A DNA stretch of 64,000 nt from Crossiella equi (GCF_017876755.1 NZ_JAGIOO010000001.1:806001-870000); one strand, 5' to 3'. Shown: positions 33,324-41,923, counted from the stretch's first letter. A program made the numbers and translations. Notes: generated by a model not told the origin, from the letters alone.

Positions 33324-33686
33324 TCACCCGGCTGGCAGCACCACGCACAACACGACGGCAACGAGCAGCACGCCGAGCGCGAACCAGGACCAGCCGATCC
33401 ACCGCCCGGGTGACCGGTCCCGGCAGATCTCCCACATGCCGCCCGCCGTCGCGACCACAAACGCGGCCGCCACCACGTACAAAGGCAGGACGAACACCAC
33501 GAAGCGCCTCGGCCCCGCACACAGCCGAGGCCCGCTCCACCCGGAACAGCGCAGCAGGTCCAGACTCAGGAGCTGCTGCCCCGCCAAGGTCGCCAAAGCC
33601 CACCCCGCCATGCCCACCGCCGACACCAACAGGGCAGCGCAACGCGCGAACGTGGAGAGTGCGGGCGTTGCAGGCGGAGCGGGCAC
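33324..33686 (-). CDS. Small three- to four-segment membrane protein
   Basis: A 120-residue protein from GTG 33684-33686, 14 bases after the ligA stop on the same strand. Hydrophobic stretches: CAALLVSAVGMAGWALATLA, FVVFVLPLYVVAAAFVVATA and WSWFALGVLLVAVVLCVVLP. No family recognised. Its position suggests co-transcription with ligA. Confidence 0.65.
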   Translation of the reverse strand: MPAPPATPALSTFARCAALLVSAVGMAGWALATLAGQQLLSLDLLRCSGWSGPRLCAGPRRFVVFVLPLYVVAAAFVVATAGGMWEICRDRSPGRWIGWSWFALGVLLVAVVLCVVLPAG

Positions 33687-33700
33687 GGTCCCGTGCTGGC

Positions 33701-35692
33701 TCAGGCGATCCCGGCCGCGATGAGCTGCTGCCAGATCTCGCCCGCGTCCACGACCGCCACGCCCAGCTTCTCGGCCTTGGCCAGTTTGCTGGCGCCCACG
33801 TCCGCGCCGGTGATCAGCAGGTCGGTGCTGGCCGAGACGGAGGTGGCGGTGGTGGCGCCCGCGCGTTCGCACAGGCGCTGGAAGGCCGGGCGCGGGACCT
33901 TCTCGCCCGAGCGCGGGTCGTTGATCGCGCCGGTGACCACGACGGTCTTGCCCGCCAGCGGGGCGTCCGAGGACACGACCGGTGCCAGGTCCTCCTCGCG
34001 CACGTCCAGGCTCACGCCCCACTCCCGCAGGCGCACGAGTTCTGGGCGCAGCCGGGTGAGGTGCTCGGTGAGGGAGGCGGCGACCTTGGGGCCGATGTCC
34101 TCGACCGCGACCAGGCGTTCCTCGCCCGCGTCCGCGATCTCCTCCAGGGAGGTGAAACCGGCCCGGCACAGGCGGGCCGCGGTGCCCTCCGAGGCCATCG
34201 GGATGGCCAGGCCGATGAGGGCCCGGCGCAGGCCGACCTTGCGGCTGGTGGCGATCGAGTCGATCATGCGGGCGGCCGAGACCTCGCCGATGCGGTCGAA
34301 CTCCAGCAGGTGGGCCTCGGTGAGGGTGTAGAAGTCCGAGGGGTGTTCCAGCAGACCGGCTTCGGCCAGGCGTTCGATCCACTTCGGACCGACGGCCTCG
34401 ATGTCCGCGGCCGCGCGCGAGGCCCAGTGGATGAGCCTGCGCACCGACTGCGCGGGGCAGGAGGCGTTGGTGCAGAACAGTTCCCGGCTGTTGCCCTGTT
34501 CGGTGAGCGGCTCGCCGCAGGACGGGCACCGCGAGGGCGGCACGATCTCGCGCTCCTCGCCGGTGCGCTTGGACTCGTCGAGCACCCCCGCCACGAACGG
34601 GATCACGTCCCCGGCCCGGCGTACGAGCACGGTGTCGCCGATGCGGATGCCGCGCGCCCGGATGACCTCCTGGTTGGCCAGCGTGGCGCGGGTGACCGTG
34701 GTACCGCCCACGAACACCGGTTCCAGCTGCGCCACCGGTGCGATCTTGCCGGTCTTGCCGACGTCCCAGACCACGTCGGCGAGCACGGTGGTCTTCTCCT
34801 CGGCGGCGAACTTGTAGGCCAGCGCGCCGCGCGGGGAGTTGGAACGGGTGCCCGCGGCGGCATAGGCGTCGCGGTTGGCCAGGCGCAGGACCGCGCCGTC
34901 GAGGTCGTAGTCGAGGTCGTTGCGGCCCTGCTCGATCTCGGTGATGACCGCCTGGGCGGACTCGGCGTCGGCGCACACCCGCATGTCCGCGCCGTCCAGG
35001 CCCAGCTCGCCCAGGCCCTGCCCGAGGTCGGCGGCCGCGCCGCCCTCGGAGGTGTCGAGGTCGAAGGCGAAGAAGCGCAAGCGGCGTTCGGCGACCGTGG
35101 CCGGGTCCTTGGCGCGCAGCGTGCCCGCCGCCGCGTTGCGCGGGTTGATCAGCGGCTTGTCGGCGTGGGCCTCGTTGTAGGCGGCGAAGGTGGAGCGCAG
35201 CATGACCGCCTCGCCGCGCACCTCGACCCGGCCGGGCGCGGGCACCTTGTCCGGCACACCGTCGACCAGGGCGCGGACCAGGAAGGTGACGTCGTCGCCG
35301 GTGGTGCCGTCACCCCGGGTGACCGCGCGGGCCAACCGCCCGTCCTCGTAGACCACCGACAGCGACAGCCCGTCGAGCTTGGGCATGACCACCACCGGCT
35401 GGCCGGGGAAGCGGTCGAGGAAGTTGGCCACCTGCTCCGGTTTGGTGGCCTTCTCCAAAGACAGCATGGGCCGGGCGTGCCGGACCGGCGCGTGCAGCAC
35501 CGTGGGTCCGCCCACCTGTTCCAGGGGGTTCGGATCCGGCGCGAGCTCGGGGTTGTCCTCGATGAGCGCGCGCAGCTCGTCCTCGGTGGCGTCGTACTCG
35601 GCGTCGGCCACCAGCGGCGAGCCCCGGTAGTAGGCATCGCGCAGCGCGACGACGCGGTCGGCCAGTTCCTGGATCCGTTCCCCAGTGTTCAC
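33701..35692 (-). CDS. ligA: NAD-dependent DNA ligase LigA
   Basis: A 663-residue ligase: domain Ia (DAYYRGSPLVADAEYDATED), adenylation lysine Lys105 in MPKLDGLSLSVVY, motifs NPRNAAAGTLRAKD and YKFAAEEKTT, an OB region VGKTGKIAPVAQLEPV, a Cys4 zinc finger (CPSC...C...C), helix-hairpin-helix repeats and a C-terminal BRCT domain (LAGKTVVVTGAINDPRSGEK). It seals nicked DNA using NAD. The start could be GTG 35690-35692 (used) or GTG 35714-35716. The sequence departs in several places from typical actinobacterial LigA (ARPMLSLEKATKPEQV), so it might be a second, accessory ligase. Confidence 0.93.
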   Translation of the reverse strand: MNTGERIQELADRVVALRDAYYRGSPLVADAEYDATEDELRALIEDNPELAPDPNPLEQVGGPTVLHAPVRHARPMLSLEKATKPEQVANFLDRFPGQPVVVMPKLDGLSLSVVYEDGRLARAVTRGDGTTGDDVTFLVRALVDGVPDKVPAPGRVEVRGEAVMLRSTFAAYNEAHADKPLINPRNAAAGTLRAKDPATVAERRLRFFAFDLDTSEGGAAADLGQGLGELGLDGADMRVCADAESAQAVITEIEQGRNDLDYDLDGAVLRLANRDAYAAAGTRSNSPRGALAYKFAAEEKTTVLADVVWDVGKTGKIAPVAQLEPVFVGGTTVTRATLANQEVIRARGIRIGDTVLVRRAGDVIPFVAGVLDESKRTGEEREIVPPSRCPSCGEPLTEQGNSRELFCTNASCPAQSVRRLIHWASRAAADIEAVGPKWIERLAEAGLLEHPSDFYTLTEAHLLEFDRIGEVSAARMIDSIATSRKVGLRRALIGLAIPMASEGTAARLCRAGFTSLEEIADAGEERLVAVEDIGPKVAASLTEHLTRLRPELVRLREWGVSLDVREEDLAPVVSSDAPLAGKTVVVTGAINDPRSGEKVPRPAFQRLCERAGATTATSVSASTDLLITGADVGASKLAKAEKLGVAVVDAGEIWQQLIAAGIA

Positions 35693-35770
35693 AGGGCACA
35701 ACCTACCGCCGGGCACCGACAATCCGGTGGCACCGCAGTGTCCACACCGGAGCGGATCACCCGCGCGGGG

Positions 35771-36697
35771 TCACCAGACCGCGGCGAGGATGCGGCGCAG
35801 CCGGTCCGGCGGCACCGGCTTGCCGTCCGGCCCGGTCACCCGGGAGGCCAGCACCCCGACGTCGGCGGCGGTGACCCGGCTGAGCACGCGCTCGGTCTCG
35901 TGCCGGTTGGCGATGCGGGCGTGCCGCATCGCCTCCTGGAGGGCGTGCAGCCGGTGCCGGGCGGGCCGCTCCTGCCCGACCACGGCGCGCAGCGCGGCGG
36001 CGACCTCGGGGATGGCCAGCAGCGCCACGTCGTCCCGGGGGTCCACCGGCGGACTGGGCACGGGGGCACCCAGCTGGGCCAGCTCGGCGTCCACCACGCG
36101 GGTGCGGTCGACGCGGCGGCGCAGCCGGTCCACCGGCGGGCGGGTGCTGTGGTTCTGCCAGTACGCGGCCGAGGCGGTGGCCTGGTCCCGGCGGGGCCGG
36201 GGATCGGCGTGCCCGTCGCCGTAGTGCTCCTGCATGCGGGTGAACCAGCTGTGGAAGTCGACCCCGGGCAGCGGCGGCGCGGGGATGCCACCCCGTTCGT
36301 CGGCGTCCTGCCAGGCGCGCAGGCGGCGTTGCAGGTACTGGGCGAGCGCTCCCGCCGGTGCGGACTTGCCGTCCCCCAGCCAGGGCAGCACCCGGGTGCC
36401 GTCGGGGTTGAAGTCCAGGGCGTGCACGATGGCCCCGTTGCACCAGCCCGCCTCGTACAGCGGCGTGAACGCCCCCAGCAACGTGGTCAGGTTGTCCTGG
36501 TGCCAGTGCGTGGTGCTGAGCAGCGTGAGCACGGCACACCGGGCCTGGGCGTTGCTCTGCGGCACCACCCGCGACGGCCAGGCCCGGGTCTGCCGGATCC
36601 ACCACGGCGGCGCACCCCGGTTGCCCGCGCGCGAGTACGCGGCGGCGAGCTCGGCGGTGATGGCCGCCGCGGGTGAGGCGGGCTGCTCGGTGGGCAC
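35771..36697 (-). CDS. Hypothetical 308-residue protein
   Basis: The frame opens at GTG 36695-36697 and is protein-like throughout: RAVLTL-type strand VLTLLSTTHWHQDNLTTLLG, YEAGWCNGAIVHALDFNPDG, LPGVDFHSWFTRMQEHYGDG and IPEVAAALRAVVGQERPARH. Aromatic/histidine pairs (THWHQD, FHSWF) are notable. No signal peptide or membrane segment. I do not recognise the family. The C-terminal helical third (RHRLHALQEAMRHARIANRH) could bind nucleic acid or a partner. Located upstream of ligA but on its own transcript, judging by the 78-base gap. Confidence 0.65.
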   Translation of the reverse strand: MPTEQPASPAAAITAELAAAYSRAGNRGAPPWWIRQTRAWPSRVVPQSNAQARCAVLTLLSTTHWHQDNLTTLLGAFTPLYEAGWCNGAIVHALDFNPDGTRVLPWLGDGKSAPAGALAQYLQRRLRAWQDADERGGIPAPPLPGVDFHSWFTRMQEHYGDGHADPRPRRDQATASAAYWQNHSTRPPVDRLRRRVDRTRVVDAELAQLGAPVPSPPVDPRDDVALLAIPEVAAALRAVVGQERPARHRLHALQEAMRHARIANRHETERVLSRVTAADVGVLASRVTGPDGKPVPPDRLRRILAAVW

Positions 36698-36733
36698 CGG
36701 CGGAGACTACCCGTTCGGCCGGGGCGGCGTGTG

Positions 36734-36997
36734 TCAGCGGGGTTCCAGGCGGAACATGCAGCCCGACGCGCCCGGTTCCCCCGTGGTGTCCTCCGGATAG
36801 GCGTACCAGGAGCCGTCCTCGTGCTGTTCCGACCAGCGGATGCTGGCGTAGCCGTTGCGCAGCACGTGGTGCGCCAGGTCGGCCTTGGCCTCCGCCAGGG
36901 TGTACGAGCGCGAGCCCCGCAGCGGCTTGTCGGCTCCGTGCCCGGACAGGTACGAGGCGATGTAGTCCCAGACGAGGTAGCGCTGTTCCTCCGACAC
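36734..36997 (-). CDS. Hypothetical 87-residue protein, last gene of the SirTM operon
   Basis: GTG 36995-36997 opens an 87-codon frame: SEEQRYLVWDYIASYLSGHG, SRSYTLAEAKADLAHHVLRN and SIRWSEQHEDGSWYAYPEDT. A compact alpha/beta cytosolic protein with many aromatics and no recognised domain. It lies 14 bases after the NTF2-like gene in the operon running from 40222 to 36734, so its role may be tied to that operon. Confidence 0.6.
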   Translation of the reverse strand: MSEEQRYLVWDYIASYLSGHGADKPLRGSRSYTLAEAKADLAHHVLRNGYASIRWSEQHEDGSWYAYPEDTTGEPGASGCMFRLEPR

Positions 36998-37011
36998 ACC
37001 GCCATTCTGGC

Positions 37012-37395
37012 TCAGAACATGGTGTTCCCGTTCGCCGAGGTGGCCGGGAGCACCTGAAGCACGTCCCAGTGCTCGACGATCCGGCCGTCCTCGTCGAACC
37101 GGAAGATGTCGATGCCCGCGTACTCCTCCTCCGGCCACACCTGGTGGCAGTGCAGGACGACGTGGTCGGCTTCAGCGAAGACGCGTTTGAACTCGACCCG
37201 CTTGCCCGGGTACTCCCTGGCCATGCGGTCGAAGTAGTCGATGAAGGCCTGTTTCCCGTCGGCCACGTGCGGGTTGTGCTGGGTGTAGGTCTCGCCCGCG
37301 TAGCGGTCGATCGCCTCGGCCGGGCGGCACTGGTTGAACATGAGGTCGTAGAAGGCCGTCGCGGTGGCCTTGTTGCGGTCCGGGGTGGTGGGCAT
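37012..37395 (-). CDS. NTF2-like (SnoaL-type) protein in the SirTM operon
   Basis: A 127-residue protein from ATG 37393-37395, starting five bases after the sirtuin stop. [40 protein letters not shown] and [20 protein letters not shown] follow the NTF2/SnoaL polyketide-cyclase pattern with the typical Q-H-N-P and H-W-D residues lining the pocket. Probably a small-molecule isomerase or binder. Its link to ADP-ribosylation is unknown. Confidence 0.85.
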   Translation of the reverse strand: MPTTPDRNKATATAFYDLMFNQCRPAEAIDRYAGETYTQHNPHVADGKQAFIDYFDRMAREYPGKRVEFKRVFAEADHVVLHCHQVWPEEEYAGIDIFRFDEDGRIVEHWDVLQVLPATSANGNTMF

Positions 37396-37400
37396 GGTGG

Positions 37401-38228
37401 TCACTCCAGGTTGGTCAGGAGGGTGGCGGCGTCCAGGGGGACCGGCAGGGCCCGATCGGCCAGGTCCGGCGGGACGTCCGGGTGGTGGGGGTTGACGCGG
37501 ATCAGGCGGGCGTTCGGGTAGGCGGCGGTCAGGCGTTCGGCCGGGCGGCGGATCACGCCCGGGGTGTTGAAGCCCGCGCCGATCTCCAGGACCAGCAGGC
37601 GGGTGTCGTGCGGCAGGCCGTCCAGCCACACCGAGAGGCCGTGGGCCGTGGGCTCGAAGTCACCGTCCTGGAACTCCGGGCCCACCCGGACCAAGGGGAA
37701 GACCTCGCCGCCGCAGTTCGGGCAGGCGGGCAGGGCCGCCAGGTCGGTGATCATGCCCTGGTTCCGGTCCAGCACCGCCAGCAGGCGGTCCAGGACCGGG
37801 CGGATCGGCCAGGTCTGGGTCGTGCAGGGGCGGCGGCACTGGTAGCGCGCGTAGTCCCCCTGCGGGGTGTGCACGCGCGCCGGGTCGAAGCCGTTGCGGG
37901 CGAAAAGGCCGTCCACATTGGACGTCAGCACCCAGTGGTCGGTGTCGCCGACCAGGGCGCGCAGCCTCCGGTACAACGGGTTCGGGCCCGGGGAGAAGCG
38001 GATGTCGTCGATGTGCACGGCCCAGTACGCCCACATCATCGCCGGGGGCAGCGGCACGCCGACCAGGTAGCGCGAGCGCAGGCCCAGGCGGTGCAGGGCC
38101 GGGAACAGCTCGGCCACCCGGCGGGTGTCGCCGTAGTCGTAGCCCGCCGCGGCGGACAGGCCCGCGCCCGCGCACAGCAGCATGTGGTCGGCCTCGGCCA
38201 GCCAGGTGCGGATCCTGTCGTAGGTCAT
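37401..38228 (-). CDS. Class M sirtuin (SirTM-like protein ADP-ribosyltransferase)
   Basis: A 275-residue Sir2 protein from ATG 38226-38228. The NAD site is [12 protein letters not shown] (21-32), followed by TSNVDGLF (Asn104, Asp106). The position of the sirtuin catalytic histidine is Gln123 in [11 protein letters not shown], the hallmark of SirTM enzymes, which ADP-ribosylate rather than deacylate. Four cysteines (131, 135, 169, 172) form the zinc site. [15 protein letters not shown] and [20 protein letters not shown] also match SirTM. It overlaps the macrodomain gene (ATGA). Characterised SirTMs in firmicutes modify a lipoylated GcvH-L carrier encoded next door; none is seen here. Confidence 0.88.
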   Translation of the reverse strand: MTYDRIRTWLAEADHMLLCAGAGLSAAAGYDYGDTRRVAELFPALHRLGLRSRYLVGVPLPPAMMWAYWAVHIDDIRFSPGPNPLYRRLRALVGDTDHWVLTSNVDGLFARNGFDPARVHTPQGDYARYQCRRPCTTQTWPIRPVLDRLLAVLDRNQGMITDLAALPACPNCGGEVFPLVRVGPEFQDGDFEPTAHGLSVWLDGLPHDTRLLVLEIGAGFNTPGVIRRPAERLTAAYPNARLIRVNPHHPDVPPDLADRALPVPLDAATLLTNLE

Positions 38229-39082
38229 GCGGCGTCCATCCACTCGGCCAGGGCGCGGTCGTGTGCCTCGTGGTCGTCCTCGCCGAACGCGGTCAGCACC
38301 ACGCGGTCCAGGCGGCCGGGGTGCTCGGCCAGCCAGCCGGTCACCGCGCGCACCGCGATGCGGGCGGCGGCGGGCTTCGGGTAGCCGAACACGCCGGTGC
38401 CGATGGCGCTGAACCCGACCGTCCGGATGTCCTCGACCTGGGCCGCCAGGTCCAGGCACGCCCGGTAGCAGGCGGCCAGGGTGCGCGCGTGGGCCAACGT
38501 CGGGGCACCCGCCGCGACCGGGCCGACGGTGTGCAGCACGTAGCGGGCGGGCAGGTGGTAGCCGCGGGTGATCTTGGCGGTGCCCTCCGGTTCCGGGTGG
38601 CCCTGGGCGGTGACGATGCGGTGGCAGTCCGCCCGCAGCCGGGGTCCCGCGACCGCGTGGACGGCGTTGTCCACGCACAGGTGGGAGGGCCGGAAGCAGC
38701 CGAGCAGAGCGCTGTTGGCGGCGTTGACGACCGCGTCCGCGGCCAGGGTGGTGAGGTCGCCGCGCCAGAGCACGAGGTCCTCCCGCCCCCCCGGCAGCTC
38801 CGCCGGGCGCACGACCGGCCGTGCCTGGCGCTGACCGCCCAGGACCGCGTCCAGCACCTCCTGCACCCCCGCCTCCAGCGGCGCGGGTTCGCGCACGGTG
38901 AGCACCGCGCGCAGCAGCGCCCTGGGCTCGTACGCGCCCAGGTCCTCGGTCCCGGTGAGCAGGCGCAAGGCGGTCCGGGCCAGTTCGGGCAGCGCGCCCG
39001 GCTCGGCGGGGGCGCTCGCGGGCCGGAAGGGCTCGTCGAGGGCCACCGCCGAGCGGTAGCGCGCCAGGTCAGTAGGCGACAC
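38225..39082 (-). CDS. Zinc-containing macrodomain protein ADP-ribose hydrolase
   Basis: A 285-residue protein from GTG 39080-39082. After a helical N-terminal region of about 100 residues comes the macrodomain: VLWRGDLTTLAADAVVNAAN, then NSALLGCFRPSHLCVDNAVH, whose Cys-His-Cys set matches the zinc macrodomains that accompany SirTM, and GTAKITRGYHLP, VGFSAIGTGVFGYP. Such enzymes remove ADP-ribose placed by SirTM. Together the two genes form a writer/eraser pair. It overlaps the upstream SDR gene by 14 bases. Confidence 0.88.
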   Translation of the reverse strand: MSPTDLARYRSAVALDEPFRPASAPAEPGALPELARTALRLLTGTEDLGAYEPRALLRAVLTVREPAPLEAGVQEVLDAVLGGQRQARPVVRPAELPGGREDLVLWRGDLTTLAADAVVNAANSALLGCFRPSHLCVDNAVHAVAGPRLRADCHRIVTAQGHPEPEGTAKITRGYHLPARYVLHTVGPVAAGAPTLAHARTLAACYRACLDLAAQVEDIRTVGFSAIGTGVFGYPKPAAARIAVRAVTGWLAEHPGRLDRVVLTAFGEDDHEAHDRALAEWMDAA

Positions 39083-39707
39083 TGATCCGGGCCTGCTTGT
39101 GCGCGCCGCGCTCGGCCTCGTCCACCAGGGCGATCGCGTAGTCCTCGGCGCTGATCTCGCTCGCGCCCCGCTCGTCGGTGAGCAGCTGGTCGCCGCCCAG
39201 GCGGAAGGTGCCGGTGCGCTCGCCGGGCGCGATCACCGCGGCCGGGGACAGGTAGGTCCAGTCCAGGTCGGTGACCTCGCGCAGCCGGTTGAGCAGGTGG
39301 CCCTGTGCGGTGGCCTCGGCCTTGTACTGCTCGGGGAAGCCGGGGGTGTCCAGCAGCGCGGAGTCCCCGACCCGCAGCGAACCGGCGCCGCCGACGACCA
39401 GCACGCGCCGCACCCCCGCCTGGCGGATGCCAGCCAGGAAGGCCGTGTACAGGGCGGCGAAGCGGTCCTGGGGGTCGCTGCCGTCGCGCGGCGGGGCCAG
39501 CGCGGAGACCACCACGTCGGCGCCCCGCACCAGCTCGGCGACGCGGGCGCTGTCGGTGGCGTCGGCCTCGGCGGCCCGCACCCGGGGACTGTCCACAGGG
39601 GACTTCCCGGACCGCGACACGGCGAGCACCTCGTGCCCCCGGTCCTCGGCCTCGGCCGCGATGCGGCTGCCGACCATGCCGGTGGCGCCGAACAGGACGA
39701 TCTTCAT
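39069..39707 (-). CDS. NAD(P)-binding atypical SDR (NmrA/YwnB-like)
   Basis: A 212-residue protein from ATG 39705-39707. MKIVLFGATGMVGSRIAAEA is the nucleotide-binding start (GATGMVG, 7-13); DADVVVSALAPP-like GADVVVSALAPPRDGSD and RRVLVVGGAGSLRVGDSALL follow, as in NAD(P)H-binding redox-sensor-like SDRs with no YxxxK. It may reduce a small molecule or act as a redox sensor. Second gene of the SirTM operon; overlaps the DsbA gene by ATGA. Confidence 0.85.
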   Translation of the reverse strand: MKIVLFGATGMVGSRIAAEAEDRGHEVLAVSRSGKSPVDSPRVRAAEADATDSARVAELVRGADVVVSALAPPRDGSDPQDRFAALYTAFLAGIRQAGVRRVLVVGGAGSLRVGDSALLDTPGFPEQYKAEATAQGHLLNRLREVTDLDWTYLSPAAVIAPGERTGTFRLGGDQLLTDERGASEISAEDYAIALVDEAERGAHKQARISVAY

Positions 39708-40222
39708 GGCGTTCCCTCTCTGTGAGCCAGGTGCTGGTCGAGTGCGCGGAGCAGGTCCTCGGCGGTGGCGACGGGACCGCCGAGGTGGTCGGCTCCGCTG
39801 GCGGTGCGCACGAGCAGGGCCGGGTAGCGCAGCACGCCGAGCCGCCGCGCGGTGCGGAAGTCGGCGAGTGCCCGGTCCCGGGTGCGCGGCGCGGCGACGG
39901 CGGCGGCCACGGCGTCCGGGTCCAGGCCGAGCCGGACGGCCAGCGCGCGGTGCACGCGCGGGTCGGCCAGGTCGTGCCCGTGGGTGAACCAGGCCTCGTG
40001 CAGCGCGAGCACGGCCGCGACGCCGTCCGGTTCCCGGAGCGCGACCAGCGCGGTCGCGGCACGGGTGGCGGACTGTCCCGCCGCACCGCGCCGCTGCACC
40101 CACGCGGGCAGCACCTCGATGTCCACCCGCCCGGCGGCGGCCTCGGCGAAGTCGGCGAGCACGGCGGAGAAGCCGTGGCACCAGGGGCAGTGCACGTCCA
40201 CGACGTAGCTGAGCCGGACCAT
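39704..40222 (-). CDS. DsbA-family thioredoxin-fold protein
   Basis: A 172-residue cytosolic protein from ATG 40220-40222, with CPWC at residues 12-15 (VDVHCPWCHGF), a helical insertion (HEAWFTHGHDLADPRVHRAL) and the cis-proline strand LGVLRYPALLVR. No signal peptide, so it resembles FrnE/2-hydroxychromene-isomerase type proteins that act on thiols inside the cell. As first gene of the SirTM-macrodomain operon, with an SDR behind it, it points to a redox or thiol-stress setting. Divergent from an AraC gene. Confidence 0.85.
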   Translation of the reverse strand: MVRLSYVVDVHCPWCHGFSAVLADFAEAAAGRVDIEVLPAWVQRRGAAGQSATRAATALVALREPDGVAAVLALHEAWFTHGHDLADPRVHRALAVRLGLDPDAVAAAVAAPRTRDRALADFRTARRLGVLRYPALLVRTASGADHLGGPVATAEDLLRALDQHLAHREGTP

Positions 40223-40312
40223 GCCCCCTCCTTCGCTGATTCCGCCACTGTTGGGCGGGACAACCTCAAGCTATGGCCGTGAACAGGGGGGATCCGGATA
40301 CTCTGGTGACTG

Positions 40313-41263
40313 ATGATGGCCAAAAAGCGACAGTCGATCCGCGAGGTGCCCTTCGCCCCGCCCCCGGGCGTCCCGGCGGGGGTGGAGGTGCTGCCGCTGG
40401 CCGACCTGCGCGCCCGGGTCGGCCAGCGCTGGCGCACCGGGCCGCAGCGCCCGACCTTCCACCACCTGCTGGCGGTCACCGAGGGCGTGCTGCGCCACAC
40501 GGTCGACTTCACCGCGCACACGCTGCACCCGGGCACCTGGCTGTGGGTGCGGCCGGGCCAGGTCCAGCAGTGGGGCGAGCTAGGCACGGCCGAGGGCATG
40601 CTGGTGCTGTTCCGGCCGGACTTCCTGGACCGCCCGACCACGGCCGCCGCGCACCTGGACAACCCGCACGCCCCGCCGGTGCACACCCCGCTCGCCGCCG
40701 ACACGGCCTCCCTGCACCTGGCCCTGTCGCACCTGGCGCACGAGTTCCAGTCCCTGGGCCGGCTCCCGCTGGAGGTGCACACCGCCGCGCTGCGCCACCT
40801 GCTGTCGGTCCTGGTACTGCGGCTGGCGCACCTGTCCGCGCAGGCGGGCACGGCCGCGGCGGAGCCCGACGAGACCTACCTGCGCTTCCGCGACGCGGTG
40901 GAGGCGCACTTCCGCACCACGCACCGGGTCGCGGACTACGCGGCGCTGCTGGGGTACTCCACGCGCACGCTGTCGCGGGCGACGCTGGCCGCCGCGGGGG
41001 TCGGGGCGAAGGAGTTCGTGGACCGGCGGGTGGTGCTGGAGGCCAAGCGGCTGCTGGCGCACAGCGACCGGACGGCGAGCCAGATCGCCGACCAGCTGGC
41101 CTTCCCCAGTGCCACGCACTTCAGCAAGTACTTCCACCAGCGCGTGGGGCAGACGCCGATCGGGTTCCGGACGGCGGTGCGCGGTTCAGCCGGACAGAGC
41201 GGGGCGGGCGAGGGCGGGCCAGAGCAGGTCGACCACCTGGTCGGCGAAGCCCTCCGGCAGTGA
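40313..41263 (+). CDS. AraC-family transcriptional regulator
   Basis: A 316-residue protein. Residues 1 to about 150 form a cupin-like sensor domain (HTVDFTAHTLHPGTWLWVRP); the C-terminal pair of helix-turn-helix motifs includes VADYAALLGYSTRTLSRATL and ASQIADQLAFPSATHFSKYF. It is divergent from the DsbA-SDR-macrodomain-SirTM operon, 90 bases apart, and is its likely regulator. Its 3' end overlaps the convergent TetR gene by 78 bases, so the last 26 residues look like an extension. Confidence 0.88.
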   Translation: MMAKKRQSIREVPFAPPPGVPAGVEVLPLADLRARVGQRWRTGPQRPTFHHLLAVTEGVLRHTVDFTAHTLHPGTWLWVRPGQVQQWGELGTAEGMLVLFRPDFLDRPTTAAAHLDNPHAPPVHTPLAADTASLHLALSHLAHEFQSLGRLPLEVHTAALRHLLSVLVLRLAHLSAQAGTAAAEPDETYLRFRDAVEAHFRTTHRVADYAALLGYSTRTLSRATLAAAGVGAKEFVDRRVVLEAKRLLAHSDRTASQIADQLAFPSATHFSKYFHQRVGQTPIGFRTAVRGSAGQSGAGEGGPEQVDHLVGEALRQ

Positions 41264-41803
41264 GCCGTGGTAGACGCGGTGGCCAACCCCGCAGCCCAGC
41301 AGCACTGAGACCGCCATGTCGACGTCCAGGTCCGCGCGCAGGGCACCCTCGTCGCGGAGGGTGGTCAGCAGCGCGGCGAGGTGCTGCTTGCGGGGCAGCA
41401 GCCACTGGTCCCGGCACAGCGCGCCCAGCTCCGGGTGGTGCTTGGTCTCGGTGAACAGCGCGCCGATCAGGTCAACCTCGGCTGAGGTCGGGTGGGCCGG
41501 GGCGTGCAGCCAGCGCACCAGGGCCCGGACCGCCTCCTCCGGCCCCTGCGAGAGGTCCGGCTCCGGCATGCTCGCGCGGCGTTCGCGCCAGGCGTAGGCC
41601 AGCACCGCGCTGACCAGCTCGGCCTTGCCCGGCCAGCGCCGGTACAGGGTCGGTCGGGTGGTGCCCGCGTCCGAGGCGATGTCGGCCAGGCTCATCCGCG
41701 TGTAGCCGTCCGTGACCAGACGGTGCATCGTCGCCCGCAGCACCGCGTCCTCGATCTCGGGGTCCCGGGGACGGCCCCGGGGGCGGGTCTGCTCCGTGGT
41801 CAT
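41186..41803 (-). CDS. TetR-family regulator of the adjacent acyl-CoA ligase
   Basis: A 205-residue protein from ATG 41801-41803, with the N-terminal HTH MSLADIASDAGTTRPTLYRR (about 39-58) followed by WPGKAELVSAVL and a C-terminal helical domain of the TetR_C_11 type. The operon start of the AMP-dependent ligase lies 120 bases away on the other strand, and the gap contains two inverted repeats, so it probably represses itself and the ligase and responds to an acyl or aromatic ligand. Confidence 0.9.
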   Translation of the reverse strand: MTTEQTRPRGRPRDPEIEDAVLRATMHRLVTDGYTRMSLADIASDAGTTRPTLYRRWPGKAELVSAVLAYAWRERRASMPEPDLSQGPEEAVRALVRWLHAPAHPTSAEVDLIGALFTETKHHPELGALCRDQWLLPRKQHLAALLTTLRDEGALRADLDVDMAVSVLLGCGVGHRVYHGSLPEGFADQVVDLLWPALARPALSG

Positions 41804-41851
41804 CGTGCGCTCCGCTGGTCCATTCGGGGGTGAGCACCGGCACCTTTTACT

Positions 41852-41903
41852 TTACTTGACAGCCAAGTAACGAAAAGAGCAACATTGGTTGCGTAACGCA
41901 ACC
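41852..41903. promoter_or_regulatory. Two palindromic operators in the TetR/ligase divergent promoter
   Basis: Site 1 is TTACTTG-N5-CAAGTAA (41852-41870), site 2 is GGTTGCG-TAA-CGCAACC (41887-41903); both have perfect seven-base arms. Site 1 resembles a typical TetR box and site 2 lies 20 bases before the ligase start, where it could block transcription. Each may serve a different regulator. Confidence 0.6.
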
Positions 41904-41923
41904 TTAATCAAGGGGATGGGTCG

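Noticed and set aside
37401-38228. Antiphage Sir2 (NADase) defence gene
   Set aside because: The Gln-for-His change, zinc cysteines and overlapping zinc macrodomain gene fit SirTM; no defence partner genes are present.
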